From JAFDXJ01 sp039811225 (GTDB lineage: Bacteria; Bacteroidota; Bacteroidia; Chitinophagales; Chitinophagaceae): a stretch of DNA of 64,000 bases. Where the stretch lies: contig JBDHYG010000006.1 of NCBI GenBank assembly GCA_039811225.1, positions 54,915-118,914 on the forward strand, in the 5' to 3' direction. The translations under genes were made by a program, and so were the position numbers. The notes beneath the pieces are model-generated. The model saw only the letters and a program-made list of their open reading frames with translations, was not told where the DNA came from and made no database searches. Positions 28,991 through 37,866 of this stretch are shown piece by piece. Positions within the stretch are counted from its first letter, which is position 1. Each line of letters begins with the position of its first letter.

Positions 28991-29935
28991 TCAGGAAAGA
29001 CCAATTTTATCATCGATTAAATAGGTGTTTCTGTCGGCTGAATTTCTTGAAATCAATTCTGCTATGAAGCCGGCGAGAAATAACTGTAAACCCAGGATCA
29101 TAGCGGTCATGGCAATATAAAAGGCAGGCCTGTTGGTCAGTGGAAAATTAGGATAAGAAAATTTACCGATAACAAGATAGATGATGCTGATCAGGCCAAT
29201 CAAAAAACAGATCATTCCATAGAGGCCAAAAAAATGCATCGGCCTTTTCCCAAATTTGCTGACAAAAGTAATAGTTGCGAGATCCAGGAAACCATTGATA
29301 AATCGTTCCCAACCAAATTTTGTAACACCATATTTCCGGGCACGATGTTCAACAACTTTTTCACCAATATGGCGAAAGCCGGCCCATTTGGCCAAGACCG
29401 GAATATACCGGTGCATTTCACCATACACTTCAATACTCTTGACTACTTTCTTTTTATAGGCTTTTAAACCACAATTAAAATCGTGCAGGCGAATTCCGGA
29501 ACTGCGCCGGGCAGCTGCATTAAATAATTTCGAAGGGAGGTTCTTGGTCAATTTATTATCATACCGTTTCTTTTTCCAGCCACTGACGAGATCAAAATTT
29601 TCTTCGCGGATCATTTTATATAGGCCGGGAATTTCATCCGGGGAATCCTGCATATCGGCATCCATTGTAATGACGATATCACCCTGTGCTGCTTTAAAAC
29701 CTTCATTGAGGGCAGCGGATTTCCCGTAATTGCGTTGGAAACGGATCGCTTTCACCCGGGAACATTTATCTGATAAATCCTGGATGATATGCCAGCTATC
29801 ATCGGTACTTCCATCATCGACAAAGATTATTTCATAGGAGAAATTGTTTGCCTGCATGACACGAATGATCCAGTCATACAGCTCCGGCAGCGATTCATCT
29901 TCATTGTATAAGGGAATAATGACCGAAATATCCAT
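28991..29935 (-). CDS. Glycosyltransferase family 2 (polyprenyl-phosphate sugar transferase-like)
   Basis: This 314-residue protein has the GT-A fold: VIIPLYNEDESLPELYDWI at the start, FVDDGSTDDSWHII, ITMDADMQDSPDEIP with the DxD-like metal site, and KAYKKKVVKSI. Two hydrophobic helices near residues 235-255 and 270-295 anchor it in the inner membrane. This layout is that of the DPM1/ArnC/GtrB group, which transfer a sugar to undecaprenyl phosphate. It follows the DUF4199 gene by 11 bp. The sugar is unknown; lipid-linked glycan assembly is a fair inference. Confidence 0.92.
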   Translation of the reverse strand: MDISVIIPLYNEDESLPELYDWIIRVMQANNFSYEIIFVDDGSTDDSWHIIQDLSDKCSRVKAIRFQRNYGKSAALNEGFKAAQGDIVITMDADMQDSPDEIPGLYKMIREENFDLVSGWKKKRYDNKLTKNLPSKLFNAAARRSSGIRLHDFNCGLKAYKKKVVKSIEVYGEMHRYIPVLAKWAGFRHIGEKVVEHRARKYGVTKFGWERFINGFLDLATITFVSKFGKRPMHFFGLYGMICFLIGLISIIYLVIGKFSYPNFPLTNRPAFYIAMTAMILGLQLFLAGFIAELISRNSADRNTYLIDDKIGLS

Positions 29936-29946
29936 CCGAAAAAAAA

Positions 29947-30471
29947 TTACATGTTTGTAGGTGTGGCAAATGGATCTTTGGGTTCTTTCTTAGCAACGGC
30001 TGCACCGATCAGGGAAGATATAACCCCGAGAATGGCAAACATGATCAGGATGCCTCCAATGGCAAAGGGTATAAGAAATTTCCTGGTCATATCCATTGCA
30101 CTTTGAATTTGTTCTGAAGTAAGCTTTCCCTGTTTTATTAATTCAGTGCGGGTTGAATTCATGATTGTATCTGCCATATCCGGGAAAAGCACTTTGAATG
30201 CCAGCACGGTATAAACAATAAGTAAAACAGCTGCAACCATCGAGGTTTTAAAGCCATGTGCGAATACATTCCCAAAAGTTACCTGGGCATTCATTTGCTT
30301 GGAATAACTGATACAGCTCCAGATAATGCCGACCAATAAAATCACATATTGTATATAGCCCATACTTTTATTGGCTACCTGGCCGGTAAAATAAATGATC
30401 AGCCCGAAGACGATCAGAAATAAGGTTATTACTAAACCTTTGACGATAGGTGAGGTAACTTTTTTTTCCAT
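29947..30471 (-). CDS. DUF4199 membrane protein
   Basis: The 174-residue product has four membrane helices (about residues 12-30, 38-55, 75-95 and 138-160) and ends with a charged tail. The pattern with VKGLVITLFLIVFGLIIYF, a cytoplasmic GNVFAHGFKTSMVAA segment and a long loop carrying many polar residues matches DUF4199, a family of unknown role that is common in Bacteroidota. It lies 10 bp after the dihydroorotase-like gene and 11 bp before the GT2 gene, so it is surely part of the same transcript. Confidence 0.85.
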   Translation of the reverse strand: MEKKVTSPIVKGLVITLFLIVFGLIIYFTGQVANKSMGYIQYVILLVGIIWSCISYSKQMNAQVTFGNVFAHGFKTSMVAAVLLIVYTVLAFKVLFPDMADTIMNSTRTELIKQGKLTSEQIQSAMDMTRKFLIPFAIGGILIMFAILGVISSLIGAAVAKKEPKDPFATPTNM

Positions 30472-30481
30472 AGTTGTTTGT

Positions 30482-31750
30482 TTAAAAAATAGTCAATTTG
30501 TTTTTTGCAAAAATTCCTTTTACACAACCGGTTAATGGCCGGTTGAAAAATGGAGAATTTGCCGAACGGCTGAAATTGTTGTTCTCTGAAAAAGTGCATG
30601 CTGCCTCTTTTTGATACAAGGTCAATTCAGCCATATTGCCTTCTTCCAGGATAACCGAAGGTAGGTTAAATATTTTCCTTGCATTCAAAGAAAACAAATT
30701 GGCTACCTGCTCTTCCGGCATCTCCGGTAAAACGGAGTGAACCGCTGCAAAACAGGTTTGTAAGCCAATCATTCCGTATTTGGCATATTCAAATTCTTTT
30801 GTTTTTTCATCCCAGTTACGTGGCTGATGATGCGAAGCAATGCAATCCACATCGCCTTTTAAGACTGCTTTGCGCAATTCCAGCATATCATTGCGGGAGC
30901 GCAGGGGAGGAGATGTTTTCAAATTGGTATCATAGGATTGCAGGTCTTCATCACAGAAAAACAAATGATAGGGGGTCACGGAACAGGTAACCTGACGGCC
31001 TGCTTTCTTTGCCTTCTTAATGAGGTCAATGGATTCCGGCAGGGATACGCCGGTGAAATGCAATTTTGAATTTGTATAAGCAACTAATTCCAGGTCCCGT
31101 TCAACCATAATTTTTTCTGCTAAGGCCGGAATCCCGGGCAATCCCAGCTTAGTGGATATAATACCTTCATGCATCAGGCCTGACCGGGCAATGGATGTAT
31201 CTACCGGCAACTGGATCAATGTGGTATCAATGGCTTTTACATATTGGAGTGCTTTGATCAGTAATGCCGGGGATTGCAAAGATTGACGACCATCCGAGAA
31301 TGCTACTGCACCACTGCCAAACATGTCATACATCTCAGCCAGGTCCCTGCCTTCTGTATTTTTTGATATTGCACCGATCGGATGAATATGTATCGGCAGT
31401 TTTCTCGCTTTTTCAATAATATATTCCACACCGGTTTTCCTGTCAATTACCGGTTGGGTATTTGGCAATATACAGGCCCGGGTATAGCCACCATGTATGG
31501 CAGAATGGGTGCCGGTTTCCAGCGTTTCATTTTGTTCAAAGCCGGGATCACAGAAATCAGCAAAGCTATCCACCCAGCCGGGAGATACCATGCAAGGGGA
31601 GAGGTCCACTACCCTGCATTTTTCACCGGGGTTGGTAATGGTCTTACTTATTTTTTGAATAAGGCCATTATCAATGAGAATATCTTTAACAGCTAAATGG
31701 TGAGTGGATGCCGGGTCGTTTATTTTTACTTTCTTCAGTAAAATCTTCAT
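30482..31750 (-). CDS. Dihydroorotase-like amidohydrolase lacking metal ligands
   Basis: The 422-residue protein aligns throughout with class I dihydroorotases (PGWVDSFADFCDPGFEQNETLETG, PNTQPVID, VTPYHLFF, the terminal EEGNMAELTLY). However, the HxH metal pair that should follow PGWVD is replaced by FAD, the HxE-type ligand region reads LPVDTS, the second His of LHxxHVS is Gly (LHFTGVS), and the catalytic TDHAP reads SHHQP. It is therefore probably not an active dihydroorotase; a non-catalytic PyrC' partner of aspartate transcarbamoylase, or another role, is possible. I start at ATG 31750; the longer frame to 31873 would run through tRNA-Pro. It heads the DUF4199-GT2-GT4-heptose unit. Confidence 0.85.
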   Translation of the reverse strand: MKILLKKVKINDPASTHHLAVKDILIDNGLIQKISKTITNPGEKCRVVDLSPCMVSPGWVDSFADFCDPGFEQNETLETGTHSAIHGGYTRACILPNTQPVIDRKTGVEYIIEKARKLPIHIHPIGAISKNTEGRDLAEMYDMFGSGAVAFSDGRQSLQSPALLIKALQYVKAIDTTLIQLPVDTSIARSGLMHEGIISTKLGLPGIPALAEKIMVERDLELVAYTNSKLHFTGVSLPESIDLIKKAKKAGRQVTCSVTPYHLFFCDEDLQSYDTNLKTSPPLRSRNDMLELRKAVLKGDVDCIASHHQPRNWDEKTKEFEYAKYGMIGLQTCFAAVHSVLPEMPEEQVANLFSLNARKIFNLPSVILEEGNMAELTLYQKEAACTFSENNNFSRSANSPFFNRPLTGCVKGIFAKNKLTIF

Positions 31751-31802
31751 GAAAGGGGCGCAAAATTTGGTGCAAGATAGGATGAAATTTCTGAAAAGCC
31801 TG

Positions 31803-31810
31803 TACATTTG
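31803..31810 (+). promoter_or_regulatory. Putative -7 box upstream of tRNA-Pro
   Basis: TACATTTG matches TAnnTTTG and lies 36 bp before the mature tRNA 5' end. A TTTG at 31766-31769 is too distant for a normal -33, so the promoter is only half supported. Confidence 0.4.
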
Positions 31811-31845
31811 CAGCGGCTCAGATAAAAAGTTGATTTTATTTTTTA

Positions 31846-31919
31846 CGGGTAGTGGCGCAGCCCGGTAGCGCACACGTCTGGGGGGCGTGGGGTCGCAAGT
31901 TCGAATCTTGTCTACCCGA
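31846..31919 (+). tRNA. tRNA-Pro (anticodon GGG)
   Basis: The 74-nt sequence folds into a full cloverleaf: acceptor CGGGTAG/CTACCCG, D stem GCGC/GCGC, anticodon stem CACGT/GCGTG around the loop CTGGGGG with anticodon GGG at 31880-31882, and T arm GCAAG-TTCGAAT-CTTGT. G37 next to the anticodon is the expected TrmD target. The CCA end is not encoded. A strong terminator lies 30 bp downstream, so it is a single-tRNA transcript. Confidence 0.97.
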
Positions 31920-31949
31920 CTTTTTATTTTTAAGATGATAAAATTTAAG

Positions 31950-31972
31950 ACCGGGTTTTTCCCGGTTTTTTA
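31950..31972 (+). terminator. Rho-independent terminator after tRNA-Pro
   Basis: The perfect stem ACCGGG/CCCGGT with a five-T loop is followed by six T, 30 bp after the tRNA. Confidence 0.88.
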
Positions 31973-32157
31973 TTTCTCAATTTTCTGACTTTCTAAAATT
32001 TCTCCTGTAAAGGAATGCACATACATGGGAATGAAGTCAAATCAACTTCTTACATTTAATTTACATTGATTATTCTCTTTATTAAATGCCTATAATTAAT
32101 ATTATGTTAAGTTGTATTTTGAAATTCATACCTATTCACATCCCTCTTTTATAGGTA

Positions 32158-32190
32158 CAAAAAAAAGCAACCAGGAAAAACTGGTTGCTT
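32158..32190 (-). terminator. Terminator of the gyrA-TPR transcript
   Basis: The stem AAGCAACCAG/CTGGTTGCTT (10 bp, six-base loop) is followed on the minus strand by a run of T. It begins 24 bp after the stop of the TPR gene. Confidence 0.85.
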
Positions 32191-32213
32191 TTACAGAAAA
32201 ATTTATTTAGAAC

Positions 32214-33512
32214 TTATTCTTTGTATTTATCGTGCTCTGCGTCGTATTGTTTGTACTTGGCATCATATTTATCATAATCGGCCGGGTTTACACCTTTACT
32301 TTTATCCCGTTTCCAGATATATAAATTGGCCAGGTAATCCACCATGCGGTTTAAACTGTTCGATTCAACTTTGGTTCGATCTGTTTTTGCTTTAAACAAA
32401 GTGTAAGCCTGTTCCAGGTAAGCAATGGTTTTATCAGCATATTGCATTTGCTGGGCTTGTACTTCTTCACGTTGTTTTTTCAAAGTGGGTGATTCACCAC
32501 GCAGATCAAAATAGCGTTGGTCAAGCGTGCCGAAAATATTATAATTCAAAACACCTGCATTAAACAGGTACAAGGGATTGTTTTCCATTTTAAATGCCTT
32601 ATCATACGCATCAGCAGCAGTTATAGAGAGATCCACACGTGTTGTACTATCCAGGTCATTCAGCTTCTCTTTATCTGGCTGTGCAAACATTTCCGCATAC
32701 GCTACATAATCTTTTGCCTGCAAAGTTCCGGCTGCATCGGCAGCTTTATATTTAGCCAGCATATCTTTAAGGTCAGCTGTTGCGCTTAAATAATTTATAT
32801 CAAACTGGCTCCATAAGCCCCCGTCATTTGGATACAATTCTTTGGCTATAGCCAGGTATTTATGAAATTCACCATCATTCTTTTGTTCTATTTCATAATT
32901 TAAAATGTACTTATAAATATCTTCTAAATCTGCTCCACCCACTTTTTCATCTGCAAGCATTTTATAGCGTTTAACTGCCTCCTCCATTTTCCCCGCATTT
33001 TGTGCAGCATAACCGGTATATAAAATAGTAGTTGTATCAATTTTTATTTTATTCTCACTAAAGCCGTTTTCATTGGCAAAAGCACTTGCTTCTTCCGCAA
33101 TTTTGAAATTTTCAAATGACTCATTCCATTTACTGTTCATGAAATTTTCGCGGCCTACATTAAAACCAGTACTATATAAAATTCCAATCGGCCGAACCCC
33201 TTCTTCTTTCAGGTCTTTCAAAGAAGGATCTTTGGCAACATAGGTATGTAATGCATCCAGCGCCGTATCGCCGGCATGAGGAAATTGCATACGCCAGGTA
33301 GAATCAGCATACAATTCACTATACAGTTGCAGTTTGTATAAATAGGTTTCCGCCTTAGCTTTTGCTTTATCTTCCGTCATCAATTTATCCATTTCCACTT
33401 TGGCTTTATCAAATTTTTGCTGCAGGAGATACAGTTTTATAGCATTATAATTCTGGGAAAAAGCGCAGGCAAAGAAGGATATAAATAAAGAGGTAAGAAT
33501 AAGTTTCTTCAT
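32214..33512 (-). CDS. Secreted TPR-type protein downstream of gyrA
   Basis: The 432-residue protein has a signal peptide (MKKLILTSLFISFFACAFSQ) and a helical body with TPR-like hairpins, for example YTGYAAQNAGKMEEAVKRYKMLADE and a later AYDKAFKMENNPLYLFNAGVLNY, where A-x-x-Y/G spacing is visible. The cysteine in the signal peptide is followed by AFSQ and does not form a standard lipobox. The last 25 residues are a charged tyrosine-rich tail with three DKY/AKY-type units. It starts 70 bp after gyrA and shares its terminator, so it is likely cotranscribed. A periplasmic scaffold role is a guess. Confidence 0.82.
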   Translation of the reverse strand: MKKLILTSLFISFFACAFSQNYNAIKLYLLQQKFDKAKVEMDKLMTEDKAKAKAETYLYKLQLYSELYADSTWRMQFPHAGDTALDALHTYVAKDPSLKDLKEEGVRPIGILYSTGFNVGRENFMNSKWNESFENFKIAEEASAFANENGFSENKIKIDTTTILYTGYAAQNAGKMEEAVKRYKMLADEKVGGADLEDIYKYILNYEIEQKNDGEFHKYLAIAKELYPNDGGLWSQFDINYLSATADLKDMLAKYKAADAAGTLQAKDYVAYAEMFAQPDKEKLNDLDSTTRVDLSITAADAYDKAFKMENNPLYLFNAGVLNYNIFGTLDQRYFDLRGESPTLKKQREEVQAQQMQYADKTIAYLEQAYTLFKAKTDRTKVESNSLNRMVDYLANLYIWKRDKSKGVNPADYDKYDAKYKQYDAEHDKYKE

Positions 33513-33582
33513 TTTTTTGCTTTTAGGATTAATAAAAATTTTAAAATAAATTGTTTTAACTGTTTATAATCAAATTGTTGCT

Positions 33583-36129
33583 TTATTCTTTTTCATTTCC
33601 CGGTTCATTTATTTCCCCGTTTTCTTCTTCGGTTAAATGACCGTTTTCTTCTGGTTCATTTACCTTAGAAATTGCTGCGATATCATCTCCTTCATCGAGC
33701 CGGATTAAGCGAACACCTTGTGTAGCTCTTCCTGATTCATTGATAGCTGAAACAGCTGTTCGAAGCGTGATCCCTGATTTGCAGGTGATAATCAAATCTT
33801 CATTTTCGAGCACATCCAGGATACCCACTAACTGACCGGTTTTTTCTGTTATATTAATCGTTTTCACTCCTTTGCCTCCCCGGTTGGTAACGCGGTATTC
33901 ATCTACCGAAGTTCTTTTGCCAAACCCTTTTTCACTCACGACTAAAACCGTTTTCTCTTTATCTTCTTCATTGACACATATCATGCCAATCACCACATCT
34001 TCTTTTCCGGCTACAGTTATTCCATTTACTCCGGTAGCTCCTCTCCCGGTTGGCCGAACTTTTTCTTCCGGGAATCGAATGGCACGGCCACTTTTCAGTG
34101 CCATCATTATTTGACTGGAACCATTTGTCAGGCAGGCTTCCAGCAATTCATCATCTTCTAAAATATTGATCGCATTGATCCCATTTTGCCGAGGCCTGCT
34201 GAAATCTTTGAGCCTGGTTTTTTTAATGATCCCTTTACGTGTACACAAAATGATGAAATTATTTTCAATAAAGGAAGCATCTTCCAAAGATTTTATTGAA
34301 ATGATGGCTTTGACATTATCCCCTGCCGGTATTTGTATGAGGTTTTGGATGGCGCGCCCCCTACTTTGTTTATCGCCATTCGGAATTTCATATACTTTCA
34401 ACCAAAAACATTTTCCCTGTTGGGTGAAAAATAAAAGCGTATGATGCGTGGAAGCAACGATTAAATGTTCTACATAATCTTCTTCTCTGGTTTTACTTCC
34501 GATAGCTCCCCTACCACCTCTTCGTTGTTGCCGGTACTCGGTAGCCGATGTCCTTTTAATATATCCTAAATGCGAAATGGTGATAACCACATCTTCTTCT
34601 TCAATCAGGTCTTCCATACGCATTTCATTTGCCAGGTATTGGATTTCTGATTTCCGGTCATCACCAAATTTTTCTTTGATCTCCAGCAATTCTTTTTTAA
34701 TTAACGCATAGCGTAAATTTTCATCGGCCAGTAATTGCTCCAGTTGATGAATCAATTGCATAAGCTGCTCATACTCTTCTTTGATCTTCTCCCGTTCCAT
34801 GCCGGTAAGGCGCTGCAAACGGAGTTCCAGAATGGCTTTTGCCTGTATTTCATCAATGCCCCAGCCGGCCTGGATTAGGTTTGCTTTGGCAACTTCCGGT
34901 GTGGCTGAATTACGGATCAGTTGAATCACTTCGTCCAGGTGGTCAAGCGCCAATAAGTAACCTTGTAAAATATGGGCTCTTTCTTTAGCTTTTTTTAATT
35001 CAAATCTTGCCCGCCTGATCACCACTTCCATTCGGAACTCTATAAATTCTACGAGCAGATCTTTGAGGTTGAGTATCCTGGGGCGGCCTTTACTGAGTGC
35101 TACATTGTTGATACCATAACTGGTTTGCAGCTCTGTATATTTATACAATTTATTAATAACCACATTGGCTACCGCATCTCTTTTCAAATCAATTACGATG
35201 CGGGTTCCTTCCCGGTTATTGCTTTCATTATTAATATGTGCAATACCATCCAGCACTTTTTCATTTACCAGTTGGCCGATCTTATCTGTCAGTGTATCCC
35301 GGTTTACCTGGTAAGGTACTTCGGTGATTATAATTTGTTCCCGGCCACTGGGTTTGGTATCAATATTACAACGACCTCGCAGGACCACTCTCCCACGTCC
35401 GGTTAATAATCCATCCCGCACCCCATCCATACCATAAATAATTCCACCGGTTGGGAAATCAGGCGCCTTCACATATTTCATCAATTCCTCAACCGTCATG
35501 TTGCGGTTGTCAATATAAGCAACACATCCATCAATCACTTCCGATAAATTATGCGGCATCATATTGGTCGCCATACCCACGGCAATACCACTGCTGCCAT
35601 TGATTAGCAATTGTGGAATCCGGGTAGGTAATACAGTAGGCTCTTCCAGTGAATCATCAAAATTCAGCTGCATATCTACGGTGTCCTTATCTATGTCTTC
35701 CAACATGGCTTCTGCCAGTTTTTGCAGCCGCACTTCGGTGTATCGCATAGCTGCCGGCATATCACCATCCTGGTTGCCGAAATTTCCCTGGCCATCCACG
35801 AGCGTATATCGTACCGTCCAATCCTGAGCCATACGCACCAGGGTATCATAGATGGATGAATCACCATGCGGGTGATATTTACCCATCACTTCTCCCACTA
35901 TCCGGGCAGATTTTTTATAGGGACGATTACTAAAGTTGGCTAATTCCCGCATGCCAAATAATACGCGACGATGTACGGGCTTGAAGCCATCACGTACATC
36001 TGGTAAGGCACGTCCGACGATCACCGACATAGAATAATCTATATAGGCCGTCTTCATTTGTTCTTCAATATTGATCTGTATGGTTCTGTCGGTATCGTTC
36101 GTTTCCGCAGGGAGGTGTTGGTCTTCCAT
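33583..36129 (-). CDS. gyrA: DNA gyrase subunit A
   Basis: GyrA supplies the DNA-cleaving tyrosine of gyrase, which introduces negative supercoils. The start is MEDQHLPAET, followed by the winged-helix/tower region; the catalytic tyrosine is Y130 in AAMRYTEVRL. The quinolone region reads HPHGDSSIYDTLVR, with Ser at the E. coli S83 position and Asp at D87, i.e. the susceptible state. The C-terminal beta-pinwheel carries the GyrA-box QRRGGRG, which separates gyrase from topoisomerase IV. The 848-residue protein ends in an acidic tail (EPEENGHLTEEENGE) typical of gyrases with C-terminal control of supercoiling. A -7 box lies in the 297-bp gap upstream. Confidence 0.97.
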   Translation of the reverse strand: MEDQHLPAETNDTDRTIQINIEEQMKTAYIDYSMSVIVGRALPDVRDGFKPVHRRVLFGMRELANFSNRPYKKSARIVGEVMGKYHPHGDSSIYDTLVRMAQDWTVRYTLVDGQGNFGNQDGDMPAAMRYTEVRLQKLAEAMLEDIDKDTVDMQLNFDDSLEEPTVLPTRIPQLLINGSSGIAVGMATNMMPHNLSEVIDGCVAYIDNRNMTVEELMKYVKAPDFPTGGIIYGMDGVRDGLLTGRGRVVLRGRCNIDTKPSGREQIIITEVPYQVNRDTLTDKIGQLVNEKVLDGIAHINNESNNREGTRIVIDLKRDAVANVVINKLYKYTELQTSYGINNVALSKGRPRILNLKDLLVEFIEFRMEVVIRRARFELKKAKERAHILQGYLLALDHLDEVIQLIRNSATPEVAKANLIQAGWGIDEIQAKAILELRLQRLTGMEREKIKEEYEQLMQLIHQLEQLLADENLRYALIKKELLEIKEKFGDDRKSEIQYLANEMRMEDLIEEEDVVITISHLGYIKRTSATEYRQQRRGGRGAIGSKTREEDYVEHLIVASTHHTLLFFTQQGKCFWLKVYEIPNGDKQSRGRAIQNLIQIPAGDNVKAIISIKSLEDASFIENNFIILCTRKGIIKKTRLKDFSRPRQNGINAINILEDDELLEACLTNGSSQIMMALKSGRAIRFPEEKVRPTGRGATGVNGITVAGKEDVVIGMICVNEEDKEKTVLVVSEKGFGKRTSVDEYRVTNRGGKGVKTINITEKTGQLVGILDVLENEDLIITCKSGITLRTAVSAINESGRATQGVRLIRLDEGDDIAAISKVNEPEENGHLTEEENGEINEPGNEKE

Positions 36130-36170
36130 TCTTGATTTTTAGAAATAATATGCTGCCTTTAAAAGGCTGG

Positions 36171-36178
36171 CAAATTTA
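36171..36178 (-). promoter_or_regulatory. Putative -7 box for gyrA
   Basis: On the minus strand TAAATTTG matches TAnnTTTG and would give a leader of about 35-40 bases. No clear -33 was found. Confidence 0.4.
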
Positions 36179-36426
36179 ATAATTCCAGGCTATATTTCCA
36201 TGAATCCGGCATAGAATTATTCATTCATTTTCCACATAATTTCCCATCCTATTGCTACTATGGTAAATGCCTGTCAACCAACAGGATCAGGATATTTTTT
36301 AGATTTGGTACATTTATTGTTTTTATTCCAGGAAAATAACCATTTCTTTACAATAAACTGCCTTAAAAAACATTAAAGTATATACAAAACGGGAAAAATA
36401 GATATCATTCAACTCAACCTACTAGT

Positions 36427-37839
36427 ATGACACAATATCAATTATTGCGTAATAATAAAGAATCGGGCCCCTTTACCGCTACTGATTTAATTAAAATGGG
36501 CATGAAACCGTATGACCTGGTATGGACCATTGGAAAAAGTGCTGCTTGGCGGTATCCCAGTGAAGTGGATGAATTAAAAGCCTATGCACCCATTGTGGAA
36601 GAACAGCCCTTTGATCGGTTTTATAAAAAACCGCAGATAAAAAAAGTGGCTGAACCTGTTTTGGAACAAGAAACCGTTATAGTAAAACCTGCAATCAATG
36701 AACTTATTACTGCTGTGCCGGTACAGCCAGAAGCAAAACAACCAATCGAAAAACCCCGTATAAGAATTAAGGCAGATTGGAAAAGAATTGACAATACAAC
36801 TACCGATACCAATTCACAGGAAACTGTTGAAATCAAGTCAACAAATAATATATCCGTTGAATCCCCTGAAAAGCAAAAAGCACCAGGTTGGCAGGCCGCT
36901 TATACATCCTGGGAAAATACGCGTTTGACAACTACTGCAGGGAAGCAACAACCAATCATGAATTTAGAACCTGATGAAGCACCCCGCACTTCTTTTTATG
37001 TATCAAATGAAACAACATCCACTGATAGCCTGGGCACAAAACCAATTAGCTTCTTACAACAAAATAAAGCGGCTATTGGCATTGCTGCCAGTTTTATACT
37101 TTTATTGACCGGTGGTTATTTGGTTTCCAGCTACCTGCAACATAAAAATGAGGTGGCAAAAACAAAACCACAGGCCGAAATACAACAGCAGGCTACCCTT
37201 AGTAATCCGGCAATGATGCAGGAAAATGAAATCCAACCTGCAGATGAAACAAAAACAGTATCACCTGTACAGGCAGTTATGAATGAACCGAAAGTGCAAG
37301 TGGTACCTGTTCGTAATACGACACAACAAAAAAGTCAACCGGTTGTATTGAATAAAAAATCCAACAATACGATTCCTTTTAATCAACCAGGCACAAAAAC
37401 CCTTAATAAGAATTCCGTTATTCCGGATACAAAAAATACGGCGCCCGTAAAAATTACGAATGTACCCAACACAAGTACTGCCAGCAATAATATCAATACA
37501 GCTAAAGCCACACTTCCGAAAAAAGCAACGACCGATAATGCTGTCATTCAAAAATATATTGATGTACAGCCCTACATTGGGAATTCCGGTGATGCTTCAG
37601 ATCGTAATTATGAAATCAGCAATATCAGCCAGACAAAATTAGACCTGGTGATGATTGATTTGCAATACTTCGATGCTACCGGCCGGTATCAAAAAGGACA
37701 AACAGTTTATGTAAAAAACCTTTCTCCTAATCAGAAGGTGACTATTGCGCCACCGGATGCAAAGCAGGCGGCAAAAATTACCTGTAAAGTTTCCCTGGTG
37801 AGTGCCCCGCAAAATAATCTTTATCTCATCGGAGATTAA
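36427..37839 (+). CDS. GYF_2-domain single-pass membrane protein
   Basis: The first 55 residues form a GYF_2 domain (QYQLLRNNKESGPFTATDLIKMG ... DLVWTIGKSAAWRYPSEVDEL), usually a protein-peptide interaction module facing the cytoplasm. A long proline/glutamate/lysine-rich linker follows, then one membrane helix near residues 216-238 (AAIGIAASFILLLTGGYLVSSYL). After a low-complexity, asparagine/threonine-rich stretch, the last 90 residues form a beta-type domain (ISNISQTKLDLVMIDLQYFD ... KITCKVSLVSA) on the periplasmic side. The function is unknown; the architecture suggests signalling or scaffolding across the inner membrane. Hydrophobic only in the one helix. Confidence 0.8.
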   Translation: MTQYQLLRNNKESGPFTATDLIKMGMKPYDLVWTIGKSAAWRYPSEVDELKAYAPIVEEQPFDRFYKKPQIKKVAEPVLEQETVIVKPAINELITAVPVQPEAKQPIEKPRIRIKADWKRIDNTTTDTNSQETVEIKSTNNISVESPEKQKAPGWQAAYTSWENTRLTTTAGKQQPIMNLEPDEAPRTSFYVSNETTSTDSLGTKPISFLQQNKAAIGIAASFILLLTGGYLVSSYLQHKNEVAKTKPQAEIQQQATLSNPAMMQENEIQPADETKTVSPVQAVMNEPKVQVVPVRNTTQQKSQPVVLNKKSNNTIPFNQPGTKTLNKNSVIPDTKNTAPVKITNVPNTSTASNNINTAKATLPKKATTDNAVIQKYIDVQPYIGNSGDASDRNYEISNISQTKLDLVMIDLQYFDATGRYQKGQTVYVKNLSPNQKVTIAPPDAKQAAKITCKVSLVSAPQNNLYLIGD

Positions 37840-37866
37840 ACTTCTGGCAAACAGGTATTACCTTCG

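Noticed and set aside
31751..31873. Long 5' extension of the dihydroorotase-like gene
   Set aside because: The extra frame runs antisense through the tRNA-Pro gene; the ATG at 31750 fits the family start.
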